From JACVRW01 sp963812415 (lineage in GTDB: Bacteria > Actinomycetota > Thermoleophilia > Solirubrobacterales > Thermoleophilaceae), in contig CAWEVH010000039.1 of assembly GCA_963812415.1 (NCBI GenBank), positions 14,974 through 78,973 of the forward strand: a stretch of DNA of 64,000 bases, in the 5' to 3' direction. Positions 49,422-57,682 of the stretch are shown one piece after another. The stretch's first letter is position 1, and each line of letters starts with the position of its first letter. A model generated the notes under the pieces. It was not told the DNA's origin. It was given only the letters and a program-made list of their open reading frames with translations, and made no database searches. Made by a program: the position numbers and the translations under genes.

Positions 49422-50204
49422 GTGAGGGATGATTGGACGGTGCGCCGCCTCGTGACGATCCCGATCAGCCACTACTGCGAGAAGGCGCGCTGGGCGCTCG
49501 AGCGGGCCGGGCTCGAGTACCGCGAGGAGCGCCACGTGCAGGGGCTCCACCGATTCGTGTCCCGCCGGGCCGGCGGGTCCGGCACGGTGCCGGTCCTGGT
49601 CGCCCCCGAGGGAGTGTTCTCCGAGTCCGAGGACATCCTCTGCTACGCCGACTCGGGTCTCGAGGAGGGTGAGCGCCTCATGCCCGCCGACCGGGCCATT
49701 AGGGACGAGGTGCTCGCCCTCAGCCGCCGCCTCGACGCGCGGCTCGGCCCGGATGGCCGCCGGCTCATCTACGCGCACATGCTGCCGCGCAAACAGGAGC
49801 TCATGCGCTTCAACAACCAGGGGGTTCCCCCGTGGGAGGCTCGGGCGCTGAGCACGTTCTGGCCGCTGGCGCGCCGCTGGGCGCGGCGCGAGCTCGCAAT
49901 CCGCGCGACGACGCTCAGCGACGACGGCCCACGCGTGCGTGCCGAGTTCGACATGGTCGCCGAGCTCCTCTCCGACGGTCGGCCCTTCCTATGCGGGGAG
50001 CGCTTCAGCGCCGCCGACCTCACCTTCGCGGCGCTCGCCGCGGCCGTGACCGTCCCGCCCCAGTACGGGGTCAGGCTGCCGCAGCCCGACGAGCTCCCCG
50101 AGCCGGTGGCCGGCGAGCTCCGAGCCTTCCGGGAGCATCCGGCCGGCCGCTACGCGCTCGAGCTCTACCGCACCAGGCGCTCCGCGGCGGCTTCCCCCGC
50201 TTGA
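49422..50204 (+). CDS. Glutathione S-transferase-family protein
   Basis: About 260 residues; GTG 49422, or GTG 49440 (VRRLVTIPISHYCEKARWAL). The thioredoxin-like N-terminal half has PISHYCEKARWALERAGLEY, GSGTVPVLVAPEGVFSESED, and the all-helical C-terminal half ends in GRPFLCGERFSAADLTFAAL, typical of GST. High-GC actinobacteria usually use mycothiol, so the actual thiol or a non-catalytic role is open. Confidence 0.8.
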   Translation: MRDDWTVRRLVTIPISHYCEKARWALERAGLEYREERHVQGLHRFVSRRAGGSGTVPVLVAPEGVFSESEDILCYADSGLEEGERLMPADRAIRDEVLALSRRLDARLGPDGRRLIYAHMLPRKQELMRFNNQGVPPWEARALSTFWPLARRWARRELAIRATTLSDDGPRVRAEFDMVAELLSDGRPFLCGERFSAADLTFAALAAAVTVPPQYGVRLPQPDELPEPVAGELRAFREHPAGRYALELYRTRRSAAASPA

Positions 50205-50276
50205 GCCGGGGTCCCAAAGGGTATGTATTGACTGTCACAGTTGCCCGCCGAGCGGCCGATAGCGTGTAAGGAACCC

Positions 50277-50693
50277 ATGCAGCGCGCCCACGTCGACATC
50301 ACGAAGGATCTCGACGACCACAACGTCGTTCACGCGCTGTTCGACCTGCGCGACGACGAGCTGGCCGCCACCGGCCATGCGATCTCGACCACCATCGCCG
50401 AGCGCTATCGGACGACCGACCTGTCGGCGGACGAGGTGCTCGAGCTGCGCGAGCTCACCGCCGTGGTGGACGAGCTCGCCCAGTTGGCGGGTACGGTCGT
50501 GGTTCCGCCGGCGCGGCTCGCCCTGCTGCGTCGCACGATCGCGAGCTTCGTCGAGTCGCGCGATCGCGCCGAATGGATCCGCGACGAGGACCGGCAGGCG
50601 CTCGAGCCGCTGCGCGAGATGCTGCCGCAGCTCGAGCGGCTGTGCGAGGAAGCGGTGCGCGCCGCGCTCGCGCCCGGCTCGCGGGTGCGCTGA
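50277..50693 (+). CDS. Hypothetical helical protein (138 aa)
   Basis: ATG 50277 with TAAGGAA ribosome site. Mostly helical: HNVVHALFDLRDDELAATGH, ADEVLELRELTAVVDELAQL, LRRTIASFVESRDRAEWIRD and a C-terminal ALEPLREMLPQLERLCEEAV. No family recognised; third-position GC supports coding. The alpha/beta hydrolase gene follows directly. Confidence 0.65.
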   Translation: MQRAHVDITKDLDDHNVVHALFDLRDDELAATGHAISTTIAERYRTTDLSADEVLELRELTAVVDELAQLAGTVVVPPARLALLRRTIASFVESRDRAEWIRDEDRQALEPLREMLPQLERLCEEAVRAALAPGSRVR

Positions 50694-50707
50694 CCGGGCG
50701 GTCCCGG

Positions 50708-51512
50708 TTGGATCGCGTCGAGGTCGGCGGGCTCGAGATCGCGTACAGGTCGTCCGGGAGCGGCCCGCCGCTGGTGCTGCTGCATGGGGTGCTGACGGAC
50801 AGCCGGCAGTGGCGCCCCCAGCTCGAGGATCTGGCCGCGGACTTCACGGTCATCGCCTGGGACGCCCCGGGCTGCGGCGCCTCCTCGGACCCGCCGGAGA
50901 CCTTCCGGCTGCCGGACTTCGCCGACTGCCTGGCCGGATTCGCGGCGGCGCTCGAACTGGAGCGCCCGCACGTGCTCGGACTCTCGTTCGGGGGCGGCCT
51001 GGCGCTCGAGCTCTACCGGCGCCACCCGGGCCTTCCGCGCAGCCTGGTGCTGGCCTCCGCCTACGCGGGCTGGGCGGGGTCGCTCCCGCCGGAGGTTGTG
51101 GAGGAGCGGCTCGAGCGCGGGCTGCGCGACGCCGAGCGGCCGCCCGAGGAGGTGGCGCGCGACTTCCTGCCCGGCCTGCTAACCGAGTCGGCGCCCGAGG
51201 CGATGGTCGAGGAGCTGCTCGCGCGTCATGGCCGACTTCCACCCCGCGGGGCTGCGCTCGATGGCTCACGCGTTCGCCGAGGCGGACCTGCGCGACATGC
51301 TGCCCTCGATCGCGGTGCCAACGCTGCTCCTCTACGGCGACGCCGATGTCCGCTCGCCGCTCTTCGTGGCAGCGGCACTGCACGAGCAGATCCCCGGCTC
51401 GAAGCTCGTGGTCATGGACGGGGTGCCGCACCTGTCGAACGTCGAAGCGCCCGAGCGCTTCAACGCCGAGGTGCGCGCATTCCTGGCGGCGCCGGCCGCC
51501 GACCCGGGATGA
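50708..51512 (+). pseudogene. Alpha/beta hydrolase, frameshifted
   Basis: Frame 1 from about TTG 50708: VEVGGLEIAYRSSGSGPPLV, LLHGVLTDSRQWRP (oxyanion hole), VIAWDAPGCGASSDPPETFR, the nucleophile elbow LGLSFGGGLALELY, continuing to EAMVEELLA. Near 51222 the frame slips and MADFHPAGLRSMAHAFAEAD continues with the catalytic Asp (LLLYGDADVRSPL) and His (DGVPHLSNVEAPE) to 51512. Joined, about 268 residues, a complete hydrolase. Probably an indel error or recent inactivation. Confidence 0.8.
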
Positions 51513-51795
51513 GGGCCTGCTTCTCGGCCGCCGGGAGCCGCTTGATCTCGGCCTCGCGCCGCATCGCCTCGGAGCGGCTCGCGAGCTCCTCGGTCCACAC
51601 GAGCTCGACGGGCCGGCGCGAGCGCGTGTAGCGGCTGGCCGTGCCGGCCTCGTGCTGGGCGAGCCGCCTGTCCGGGTCGGTCGACCAGCCGCAGTAGAGC
51701 GAGCCGTCCGCGCAGCGGAGCAGGTAGACGAAGGCGTGCCACGCCCGCCAGCGTGGCAGGCGCGCAGGTCGCAAGGCGCCCGACTCCGAGGTCAT
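51460..51795 (-). CDS. GIY-YIG domain protein (YhbQ/UPF0213 type)
   Basis: 111 residues. The GIY-YIG core is seen as WHAFVYLLRCADGSLYCGWS (F-V-Y-L-L ... L-Y-C-G-W), then TDPDRRLAQHEAG and ARYTRSRRPVELVW with the conserved Arg, and EAMRREAEIKRLPAAEKQAL. Small stand-alone family members bind or cut DNA with unknown substrates. Its 3' end overlaps the hydrolase end. Confidence 0.85.
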   Translation of the reverse strand: MTSESGALRPARLPRWRAWHAFVYLLRCADGSLYCGWSTDPDRRLAQHEAGTASRYTRSRRPVELVWTEELASRSEAMRREAEIKRLPAAEKQALIPGRRPAPPGMRAPRR

Positions 51796-51798
51796 CCA

Positions 51799-51916
51799 GA
51801 GTTCACCTGCGTATGGAAGGTCGACCCAGGACGACCGGGCCCTCCCGACCTCGCGTCCTGACTTTGTACGCCAGGAGCGATCAAACTCAGGACGCTTGCG
51901 CCTTGCCGACCGAGCG
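51799..51916. repeat. Dispersed 118-bp palindromic repeat (copy C)
   Basis: From GAGTTCACCTGCGTATGG to GCCGACCGAGCG, nearly identical to copy B. The hairpin stem GCGTCCTGACTTTG / CAAACTCAGGACGC is even more complete here (13 of 14 pairs). No flanking 23-bp termini like those of copy B are seen, so the repeat can exist outside the MITE-like element. The following 245 bp up to 52162 hold no gene I can support. Confidence 0.78.
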
Positions 51917-52162
51917 CGTCCGTTCCTACCCAGATCGACGCCGCCGAGGCGTCGGCCTTGATCGCCGCCGGCCTGCTGAGCGTCCTGATCTTCCCGATCA
52001 CCGGGCTACGCTCCTGCGCCGGACGCTCGTCGCCGAGGGGACACCGGCGCCCGGCGGTGCGCCAGAGCGCCCCACGCCGGCGCCGCAGGCGGCGATGTAG
52101 CCGGAGGGAACCGGATCGTCCCGACAGCCGTAGTAGGGGTGACGGCGAGCGAAGGGAGCGGC

Positions 52163-52696
52163 ATGGCACGGCGGGCGATCCTTGTGATAGCGGCGGCAGC
52201 GCTGGCGGCGCTCGCGCTGCCGGCGGCGAGCACGGCCGGCGGCTGGGCCACGGTCGGGCTCGAGACGCTGCCGGCCGGCGTCGGGGCCGGGGAGACCTGG
52301 GTGGCCGAGGCCACGATCATGCAGCACGGGCAAACGCCGCTCGAGGGAGTGAAGCCGCGCGTGCTCATCGACGACAACCAGGGCGGCCGCCGGGCCTTCG
52401 CCGCCGCACCCACCGGCGAGCCGGGCGTCTACCGCGCCCGCGTCGTCTTCCCCCAGGCCGGCAGCTGGCGGGTGAGCGTGGAGGACGGCTTCTCCCTGAC
52501 GCACTCGTTCGGCGAGTTCGAGATCGGCGCCGCCGGCGACACGGCCGCCGCCGGCGCGCCGGCCGACGACGGAGCGGGCCTCGCCGCCTGGGCCGCACTC
52601 GGGCTCTCACTTGCGGCGGGCGGCGCCGCCTTCCTCGTGGCGGCCCTGCTCGGCCGTCGCATGGGCGCCTCGCGGCCCACTCCGGCGGAGGGGTGA
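52163..52696 (+). CDS. Exported FixH/YtkA-like membrane protein
   Basis: 177 residues from ATG 52163 (GAAGGGAG site). Signal peptide RRAILVIAAAALAALALPAA. A beta-sandwich of the YtkA/FixH kind follows (WATVGLETLPAGVGAGETWV; GVYRARVVFPQAGSWRVSVE; HSFGEFEIG), then a C-terminal helix (LAAWAALGLSLAAGGAAFLV). It overlaps the cytochrome c gene by 4 bp (GTGA), so it is linked to electron transport or copper/oxidase assembly by inference. Confidence 0.72.
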   Translation: MARRAILVIAAAALAALALPAASTAGGWATVGLETLPAGVGAGETWVAEATIMQHGQTPLEGVKPRVLIDDNQGGRRAFAAAPTGEPGVYRARVVFPQAGSWRVSVEDGFSLTHSFGEFEIGAAGDTAAAGAPADDGAGLAAWAALGLSLAAGGAAFLVAALLGRRMGASRPTPAEG

Positions 52697-53094
52697 ACGG
52701 GCGACGCCGTCTGGCGCTGCCCCTGGCGGCCGGCCTGGCCGTGGCCGGGCTGACGCTCGCGATCCTCGCGCTCAGCCCCGGGATCGGCGGCGGGGAATCG
52801 ACCAAGACCACGGAGGTGGCGGTGGGTGAGTCCAAGGGCGGGCGCGCGCTGTTCGCCCGCATGGGCTGCGCCAGCTGCCACACGCTTGCCGCGGCGGGCT
52901 CGACCGGCGAGTTCGGTCCCAACCTCGACCAGCGGCTCCGCGCCCACACCGCCGCGTCACTCGAGGCGACGATCCTGGACCCGCCCGGGCCCCGGGGCTT
53001 CTCCGGCATGCCGGAGGACTTCGGCACGCGCATGAGCGACGCGGAGCTCGACACGCTCGTGAACTTCCTGCTTGCTTCGCGGGCGGGGGGCTAG
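52693..53094 (+). CDS. Membrane-anchored monoheme cytochrome c
   Basis: 133 residues from GTG 52693. An N-terminal anchor (ALPLAAGLAVAGLTLAILAL) is followed by a cytochrome c domain with CASCH (RMGCASCHTLAAAGSTGEFG) and a distal Met in GFSGMPEDFG. The sequence around the heme is close to the cytochrome domain fused to subunit II in this window. It may donate electrons to the oxidase. Confidence 0.87.
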   Translation: MNGRRRLALPLAAGLAVAGLTLAILALSPGIGGGESTKTTEVAVGESKGGRALFARMGCASCHTLAAAGSTGEFGPNLDQRLRAHTAASLEATILDPPGPRGFSGMPEDFGTRMSDAELDTLVNFLLASRAGG

Positions 53095-53547
53095 CCGGAG
53101 CGCCACTCGGACCAGCTCACGATGCCGGCCTCGGGGCGCGGCTCCTCGTCGAGCATCGCTAGGTACTCGAGCATGTGTCCGTCAGGGTCGCGGAAGTAGA
53201 CGGCGGCGGCCGGCATCCAGCCGATCACGCTCGGCTCGTCGGCCGGCTCCCCGAAGAACGAGAGCGGCTCGCACGCCGCTCTCGCGGAGGCGCGCCGGCG
53301 CCTGGAGCACGTCCTCAAGCTCGACGTCGAACGCCACGTGGAGGCTCATCCCCATCGGCATCGAGCCGAGCGACCAGAGGCCGAGCATCGACCGGCCGGG
53401 CGCTCCGCACCAGAGGAAGGCCGCCCCGCGCTCGGGGACCTCGAGGGCCAGCGGGAGGCCCACCACCTCGCGGTAGAAGGCCGTCGCGCGCTCGAGATCG
53501 CCGACCGTGAGGTGAGCCTCGAAGAGCCCGCGGACCGGGACCGGCAC
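53091..53547 (-). pseudogene. VOC (glyoxalase-fold) protein, frameshifted
   Basis: From GTG 53547: GLFEAHLTVGDLERATAFYR, EVVGLPLALEVPERGAAFLW, MSLHVAFDVELEDVLQAPAR in one frame. The rest, LSFFGEPADEPSVIGWMPAA, AVYFRDPDGHMLEYLAML, is in another frame with the slip near 53270-53280. Joined, about 150 residues with the C-terminal metal-ligand Glu (HMLEYL). Function of the intact protein unknown. Confidence 0.75.
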
Positions 53548-53551
53548 CCGC

Positions 53552-53680
53552 TCAGCCTACGTGACCGGCGGGCATGCGCTCCTCGCGCGTCTCGCACACC
53601 TCCGGCTGCCGGCCGGGCACGGTGTTGCCCTCGGGCGGGATGCCGCCGGCGGCCTTGAGGATGCGGGCCAGGTGCACCAC
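53552..53680 (-). CDS. Small conserved-looking fragment (42 aa)
   Basis: The minus-strand frame VVHLARILKAAGGIPPEGNT then VPGRQPEVCETREERMPAGH has strong GC third-position bias and reads like the C-terminus of a real protein. Upstream of GTG 53680 the frame continues with IPHN before losing signal at the monooxygenase gene start, so this may be a gene remnant. No family recognised. Confidence 0.35.
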   Translation of the reverse strand: MVHLARILKAAGGIPPEGNTVPGRQPEVCETREERMPAGHVG

Positions 53681-53720
53681 GTTGTGGGGGATCCCATTAC
53701 AGACGGCCTAGACTGTCCAG

Positions 53721-55210
53721 GTGCGGATCGCGATCATCGGCGCTGGCTTCTCCGGCCTTGGCATGGCCATTCGCTTGCGCCAGGCCGGCATCGACGACTT
53801 CGAGATCCTCGAGCGCTCGACGGATCTCGGTGGCACGTGGCGCGACAACAGCTACCCGGGCTGTGCGGTCGACGTCCAGTCCCACCTCTACTCGTACTCG
53901 TTCGCGCCGAATCCGGATTGGAGCCAGGTCTATTCGCCGCAGGAGGAGATCTGGGCATACATCCGGCGTTGCGCGGACCAGCACGACGTCACGCCGCGCA
54001 TCCGCTTCGACCACGAGGTCACCGGGGCCGTCTGGGACGAGGCCCGCCAGCGCTGGTAGATCGAGACCACCGCGGGGGACCTCGAGGCCCAGTTCCTGAT
54101 CTCGGGCATGGGTCCGCTGAGCCATCCGACGCTGCCGGCCATCCCCGGGCTCGACAGCTTCGGCGGCGCCTGCTTCCACTCGGCCCGCTGGGACCACGCG
54201 CACGACCTCGCCGGGGAACGCGTGGCGGTGATCGGAACGGGCTGCTCGGCCGCCCAGCTCATTCCCGAGATCCAGCCGCGGGTGAAGCGGCTGCTCGTCT
54301 TCCAGCGGACGCCCGCCTGGACCTTCCCGCGTCTCAACCGCCGGATCACCCGACTCGAGCGCTCTCTGTACAGGCGGCTGCCGGGGCTCCAGAAGGCCGC
54401 GCGGGCGCGCCAGTACCTCTACCGGGAGTCCATTGCATTCGGGCTCCAGAGGCCGGTCCGCATGCGGGCGCTCGAGGCGCTCATGCGCCTTCGTCTGCGC
54501 CGGCACGTGCCCGATCCCGTGCTGCGCGCGAAGCTGACGCCGACCTATCGGATCGGCTGCAAGCGCATCGTCGTCTCGGACGACTATCACCGCGCGCTGA
54601 CCAGGCCGAACGTCGAGGTGGTGACCACCGGATCCGCGAGGTTCGCCCGGCTTCGATCGTCACCGAGGACGGCGCGGAACACGCCGTCGACACCATCATC
54701 CTGGCCACGGGCTTCAACATCATGCAGGTCGCCGATCCGCTGCGAGGCAGCGACGGGCAGGCGCTCACCGAGCGCTGGGCGACGCGGCGCGAGGCCTACC
54801 TCGGCACGACCGTCGCCGGCTACCCGAACTACTTCATGCTCGTGGGCCCCAATACCGCCAGCGGCCACACCTCGGTTCTGCTCTACGTCGAGGCGCAGAT
54901 CGACTACATCGTCCAGTGCATCCGGCACCTCGAGCGCCACGGGCTCACCTCGCTCGACGTCCGTCCCGAGCTGCAGGCGGAGTTCAACAGGCGGCTGCGG
55001 AAGAAGCTGAACGGCACGATCTGGACCGCGGGCGGCTGCCAGAGCTGGTACCTGGACGCGGATGGAGGCACCTCCGCCATCTGGCCCGGATACACCTGGC
55101 AGTTCCGGCGCGCGCTCCAGAGCTTCGACCCGCGGGCCTACCGCCTGAGCGCGGGGAAAGCCCTTCGCTCGCAGCCTGAATCGGTGGGACGGCGGGTAGG
55201 GTCGCCCGTC
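53721..55210 (+). pseudogene. Baeyer-Villiger-type flavin monooxygenase, disrupted
   Basis: From GTG 53721: FAD motif IAIIGAGFSGLGMAIRLRQA, LGGTWRDNSYPGCAVDVQSH. An in-frame TAG at 54057 follows RQRW. The same frame continues with SFGGACFHSARWDH (residues F-x-G-x3-H-x3-W, the BVMO fingerprint) and NADPH motif VAVIGTGCSAAQLIPEI. Near 54645 it slips, and ASIVTEDGAEHAVDTIILAT, GFNIMQVADPL and NYFMLVGPNTASGH complete the domain in a second frame. Two lesions suggest a true pseudogene more than a single error. BVMOs insert oxygen into ketones or hydroxylate small substrates. Confidence 0.83.
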
Positions 55211-55627
55211 GTGAGCCCGCCCGCCGCCGAGCTGCTGCGAGAGCTGTTCGAGCTCTATCGCCGCGGCGGCATGGAGGCCGCGCTGCCGCTGCTCGCCGAC
55301 GACGTGGTTGTGGTGGTCCCGCCGGCGCTGTCCGCCGAGCCGGACGTCTACGAGGGCCACGACGGCGCCAGGCGCTACTTCGCGGGCTTCGACGGCGCGA
55401 TCGACGAGGTGCGCTTCGACCTCCGCGAGATCCAGGACGCACGGCCGGACTCCGCGCTTGCCGTGATGGCCGTGAGCGGGGTGGGGGCGGTCACCCGGAT
55501 CCCGGTCGAGATCGACGCGGTGGTCCTCTGCACGGCCCGCGAGGGCCGGATCGTCCGCATGGCGGCGCACCCGGACCTCGAGGCCGCCCGCAACGACCGT
55601 GACGCGGGCCCGCCTCAGCTCTCGTAG
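55211..55627 (+). CDS. SnoaL-like (NTF2-fold) protein
   Basis: 138 residues from GTG 55211. NTF2-fold features: LLRELFELYRRGGMEAALPL, LADDVVVVVPPALSAEPDVY, YEGHDGARRYFAGFDGAIDE, and beta strands ending REGRIVRMAAHPDLEAARND. The frame is open without a stop from the monooxygenase, so the two could be a fusion; a separate gene with start at 55211 (GGTAGGG upstream) fits the family length better. Often polyketide or small-molecule related; function unknown. Confidence 0.68.
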   Translation: MSPPAAELLRELFELYRRGGMEAALPLLADDVVVVVPPALSAEPDVYEGHDGARRYFAGFDGAIDEVRFDLREIQDARPDSALAVMAVSGVGAVTRIPVEIDAVVLCTAREGRIVRMAAHPDLEAARNDRDAGPPQLS

Positions 55628-56769
55628 CGCGCGACCCACTCGGTGAGGAACGGCTCGGCGATCTCGTACTCGCCGCGGTCGAGCCGCCGCACAAGCTCGT
55701 CGCGCTCGAGCGCCCGCAGAGCGGCCTGCACCGTCGGCGTCGCCGACAGCGAATGGCGGCGCTGGTAGTCGGCGCCCAGCGGACGTCCCGGCTGCTCCTG
55801 CGAGAGCGCCTGGAGCACCCGCTTCTGGCCCGACGAGGCGCGGTCCCAGATCAGGCTGAAGTGCGAATGCTCCGAGCGCAGCGTCGCCTCGAGCGCGCGC
55901 TCGAGCGTGGCGGGTGTGGCGGCCTCGTCCGCGGGCGTGTCCTCCCAGAGGAAGTAGAGGAGCTCCTGGGTGGAATAGGGGTGGCCGCCGGTGAGCTCGA
56001 GCACCCGCTCGCAGGTGTCGGGCGCCAGCTCCCGCCCCGTCTGAGTGAAGCGATCCAGCGCGTAGGGCGCGAACAGCTCGGGCGCTATCACGCCCAGCTC
56101 CATCTGCTTGGCGCTGCGCCAGAAGGGCTCGTTCTCGTCGTTGAAGATGCGGTGCATCATGTGGCGCTTGCTGCCGAGGTAGATGTGGGCGACCTCCGGC
56201 TGCTCCTGGAAGACCGAGCGCATCACCCGGATCAGCGCGGGATCGATGTCCACGACCTCCTGGAACTCGTCCAGCACCAGCGCGACGCGCCGCTCGCGCT
56301 CGGCCCCGATCCTGCCGGGCAGGCCGAGCAGCTCCTCGATCGTCGCGTCGATGTCCTGGGGGGCCGCCCGGGCATCGAAGCTGAACGACACGGCGCCGTC
56401 GTTCGGGTCGATGGTGATGATGGGCGTGAGGCGCAGGCCCGCGAACACCCGCAGCCGGTCCTTGGCCCGCCAGACGCGGGTCGCCAGGTCCGCGTGGATC
56501 GTCTTCGCGAGCTTCGCGGCGAACTGGTCCTTGGTCGGCGTGCGCATCAGGTCCACTTGCGCGACCAGCACGCCCTGCGCCACGAGCTTCTCCGCTACGC
56601 GCCAGACGAGCGAGGACTTGCCGTAGCGGCGTGGGGCGAAGACGACGACGTCCTGGCCGTTGCGCGCGTCGGCCACGAGGCTGCGGATCTCGTCCTGGCG
56701 GTCGGTGAACGCCTCGGCGAGTGCGAGCGGCCCGAACCTGAAGGGATTGACGTGGAGAGCGCGTGCCAT
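55615..56769 (-). CDS. AAA ATPase with C-terminal winged-helix (archaeal-ATPase type)
   Basis: 384 residues from ATG 56769 (MARALHVNPFRFGPLALAEA). Walker A is VVVFAPRRYGKSSLVWRV (GxxxxGKS-type), Walker B is RRVALVLDEFQEVVDID, sensor-like VAHIYLGSKRHMM follows, and the C-terminal part has a winged-helix (ATPTVQAALRALERDELVRR). This fits stand-alone STAND/archaeal-ATPase proteins, which act in signalling or nucleic acid control; several are linked to mobile elements. Palindromic AT-rich sites lie just upstream. Confidence 0.78.
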   Translation of the reverse strand: MARALHVNPFRFGPLALAEAFTDRQDEIRSLVADARNGQDVVVFAPRRYGKSSLVWRVAEKLVAQGVLVAQVDLMRTPTKDQFAAKLAKTIHADLATRVWRAKDRLRVFAGLRLTPIITIDPNDGAVSFSFDARAAPQDIDATIEELLGLPGRIGAERERRVALVLDEFQEVVDIDPALIRVMRSVFQEQPEVAHIYLGSKRHMMHRIFNDENEPFWRSAKQMELGVIAPELFAPYALDRFTQTGRELAPDTCERVLELTGGHPYSTQELLYFLWEDTPADEAATPATLERALEATLRSEHSHFSLIWDRASSGQKRVLQALSQEQPGRPLGADYQRRHSLSATPTVQAALRALERDELVRRLDRGEYEIAEPFLTEWVARYES

Positions 56770-56774
56770 CGTTT

Positions 56775-56811
56775 CATTATGCCAGACATCATTATGCCGT
56801 ATAACATAATG
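56775..56811. promoter_or_regulatory. CATTATG repeats upstream of the AAA ATPase gene
   Basis: CATTATGC at 56775-56782 and 56790-56797 (15-bp period), and the inverted CATAATG at 56805-56811. The second and third form an inverted repeat with an 8-bp spacer. The patch is AT-rich and lies 6-42 bp before the start codon, as expected for a repressor-controlled promoter. Confidence 0.5.
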
Positions 56812-56821
56812 CTGACCGGCA

Positions 56822-57682
56822 TCAAGAGGTGGCGAGCAGTACGCCCGCCCCACCGGGCTCGCGCACGAGCGGACCGTCCTCGCTCCGCTCGGGCTCGAAG
56901 CCGGCCGCCGCCAGGCGGGCGACCACCGCGGCCCGGTCCTCCTCGCCGGGCAGCACCAGCTCGAAGCGGTCGAGCCCCAGCGAGCCGGCCGGCGGCGGCG
57001 GTGCGCCGTGCGTCTGCCACTCGTTCAGCCCCACGTGATGGTGGTAGCCGCCGGCGGAGAGAAACAGGGCGCCCGGCAGCCAGCGCACCATCATGTCGAG
57101 GCCGAGCGCGTGCTCGTAGAACGTGCCGGAGCCGTCGAGGTCGCCCGCCTGGAGGTGCACGTGGCCGAGCTTCGTGCCGGGCGCGATGTCCCCCTCGCCG
57201 GGCGGGGCGTGCTCGGCCGGCAGCTCGGCGAGGATGTCGTCGAGGTCGAGCGGGTCGGAGGCCATCCTGATGCGCCCGTTCTCGAACGGCCATTCCTCGC
57301 GGGGCCGGTCGCGGTAGATCTCGATGCCGTTGCCCTCGGGGTCGCGCAGGTAGATCGCCTCGCTCACGAGGTGGTCGGAGGCCCCGGTCAGGCGCCAGCC
57401 CGCGGCGGCGATGCGCTCGAGCGCCCGCGCCAGCTCCTCCCGGCTCGGCACGAGGATGGCGTGGTGAAAGAGCCCCGAGCTGAAGTCGGGACGCCGCGGA
57501 GCGTCCGGCCGGGCGAGCAGCTCGAGCACGGGCGGGCCGCCGTCGGCGCCCAGTTGGACGAGGTCGCCGTCCTGTCCCTGCACGCGCAGCCCCACCACGC
57601 GCTCGTAGAAGCCCGTGAGCCCTTCGAGGTCGGCGACGCGAAGTCGCACGGCGCCCAGCGTCGTGTCCGCGGGCAGGCTCAC
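56822..57682 (-). CDS. Two-domain VOC protein, extradiol dioxygenase (CatE)-like
   Basis: 286 residues from GTG 57682. Domain 1: AVRLRVADLEGLTGFYERVV, GLFHHAILVPSREELARALE, LRDPEGNGIEIYRDRPREEW. Domain 2: KLGHVHLQAGDLDGSGTFYE, and GYHHHVGLNEWQTHG. Metal ligands His and Glu are present in both positions (GHVHL, HHHVG, IEIY). The layout is that of catechol-2,3-dioxygenase-like proteins. It is coupled by a 4-bp overlap to the ACC deaminase gene, an unusual partner. Confidence 0.82.
   Translation of the reverse strand: MSLPADTTLGAVRLRVADLEGLTGFYERVVGLRVQGQDGDLVQLGADGGPPVLELLARPDAPRRPDFSSGLFHHAILVPSREELARALERIAAAGWRLTGASDHLVSEAIYLRDPEGNGIEIYRDRPREEWPFENGRIRMASDPLDLDDILAELPAEHAPPGEGDIAPGTKLGHVHLQAGDLDGSGTFYEHALGLDMMVRWLPGALFLSAGGYHHHVGLNEWQTHGAPPPPAGSLGLDRFELVLPGEEDRAAVVARLAAAGFEPERSEDGPLVREPGGAGVLLATS

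Noticed and set aside
50221..50276. TTGACT promoter box upstream of the 138-residue gene
   Set aside because: No -10-like hexamer at 16-19 bp spacing.
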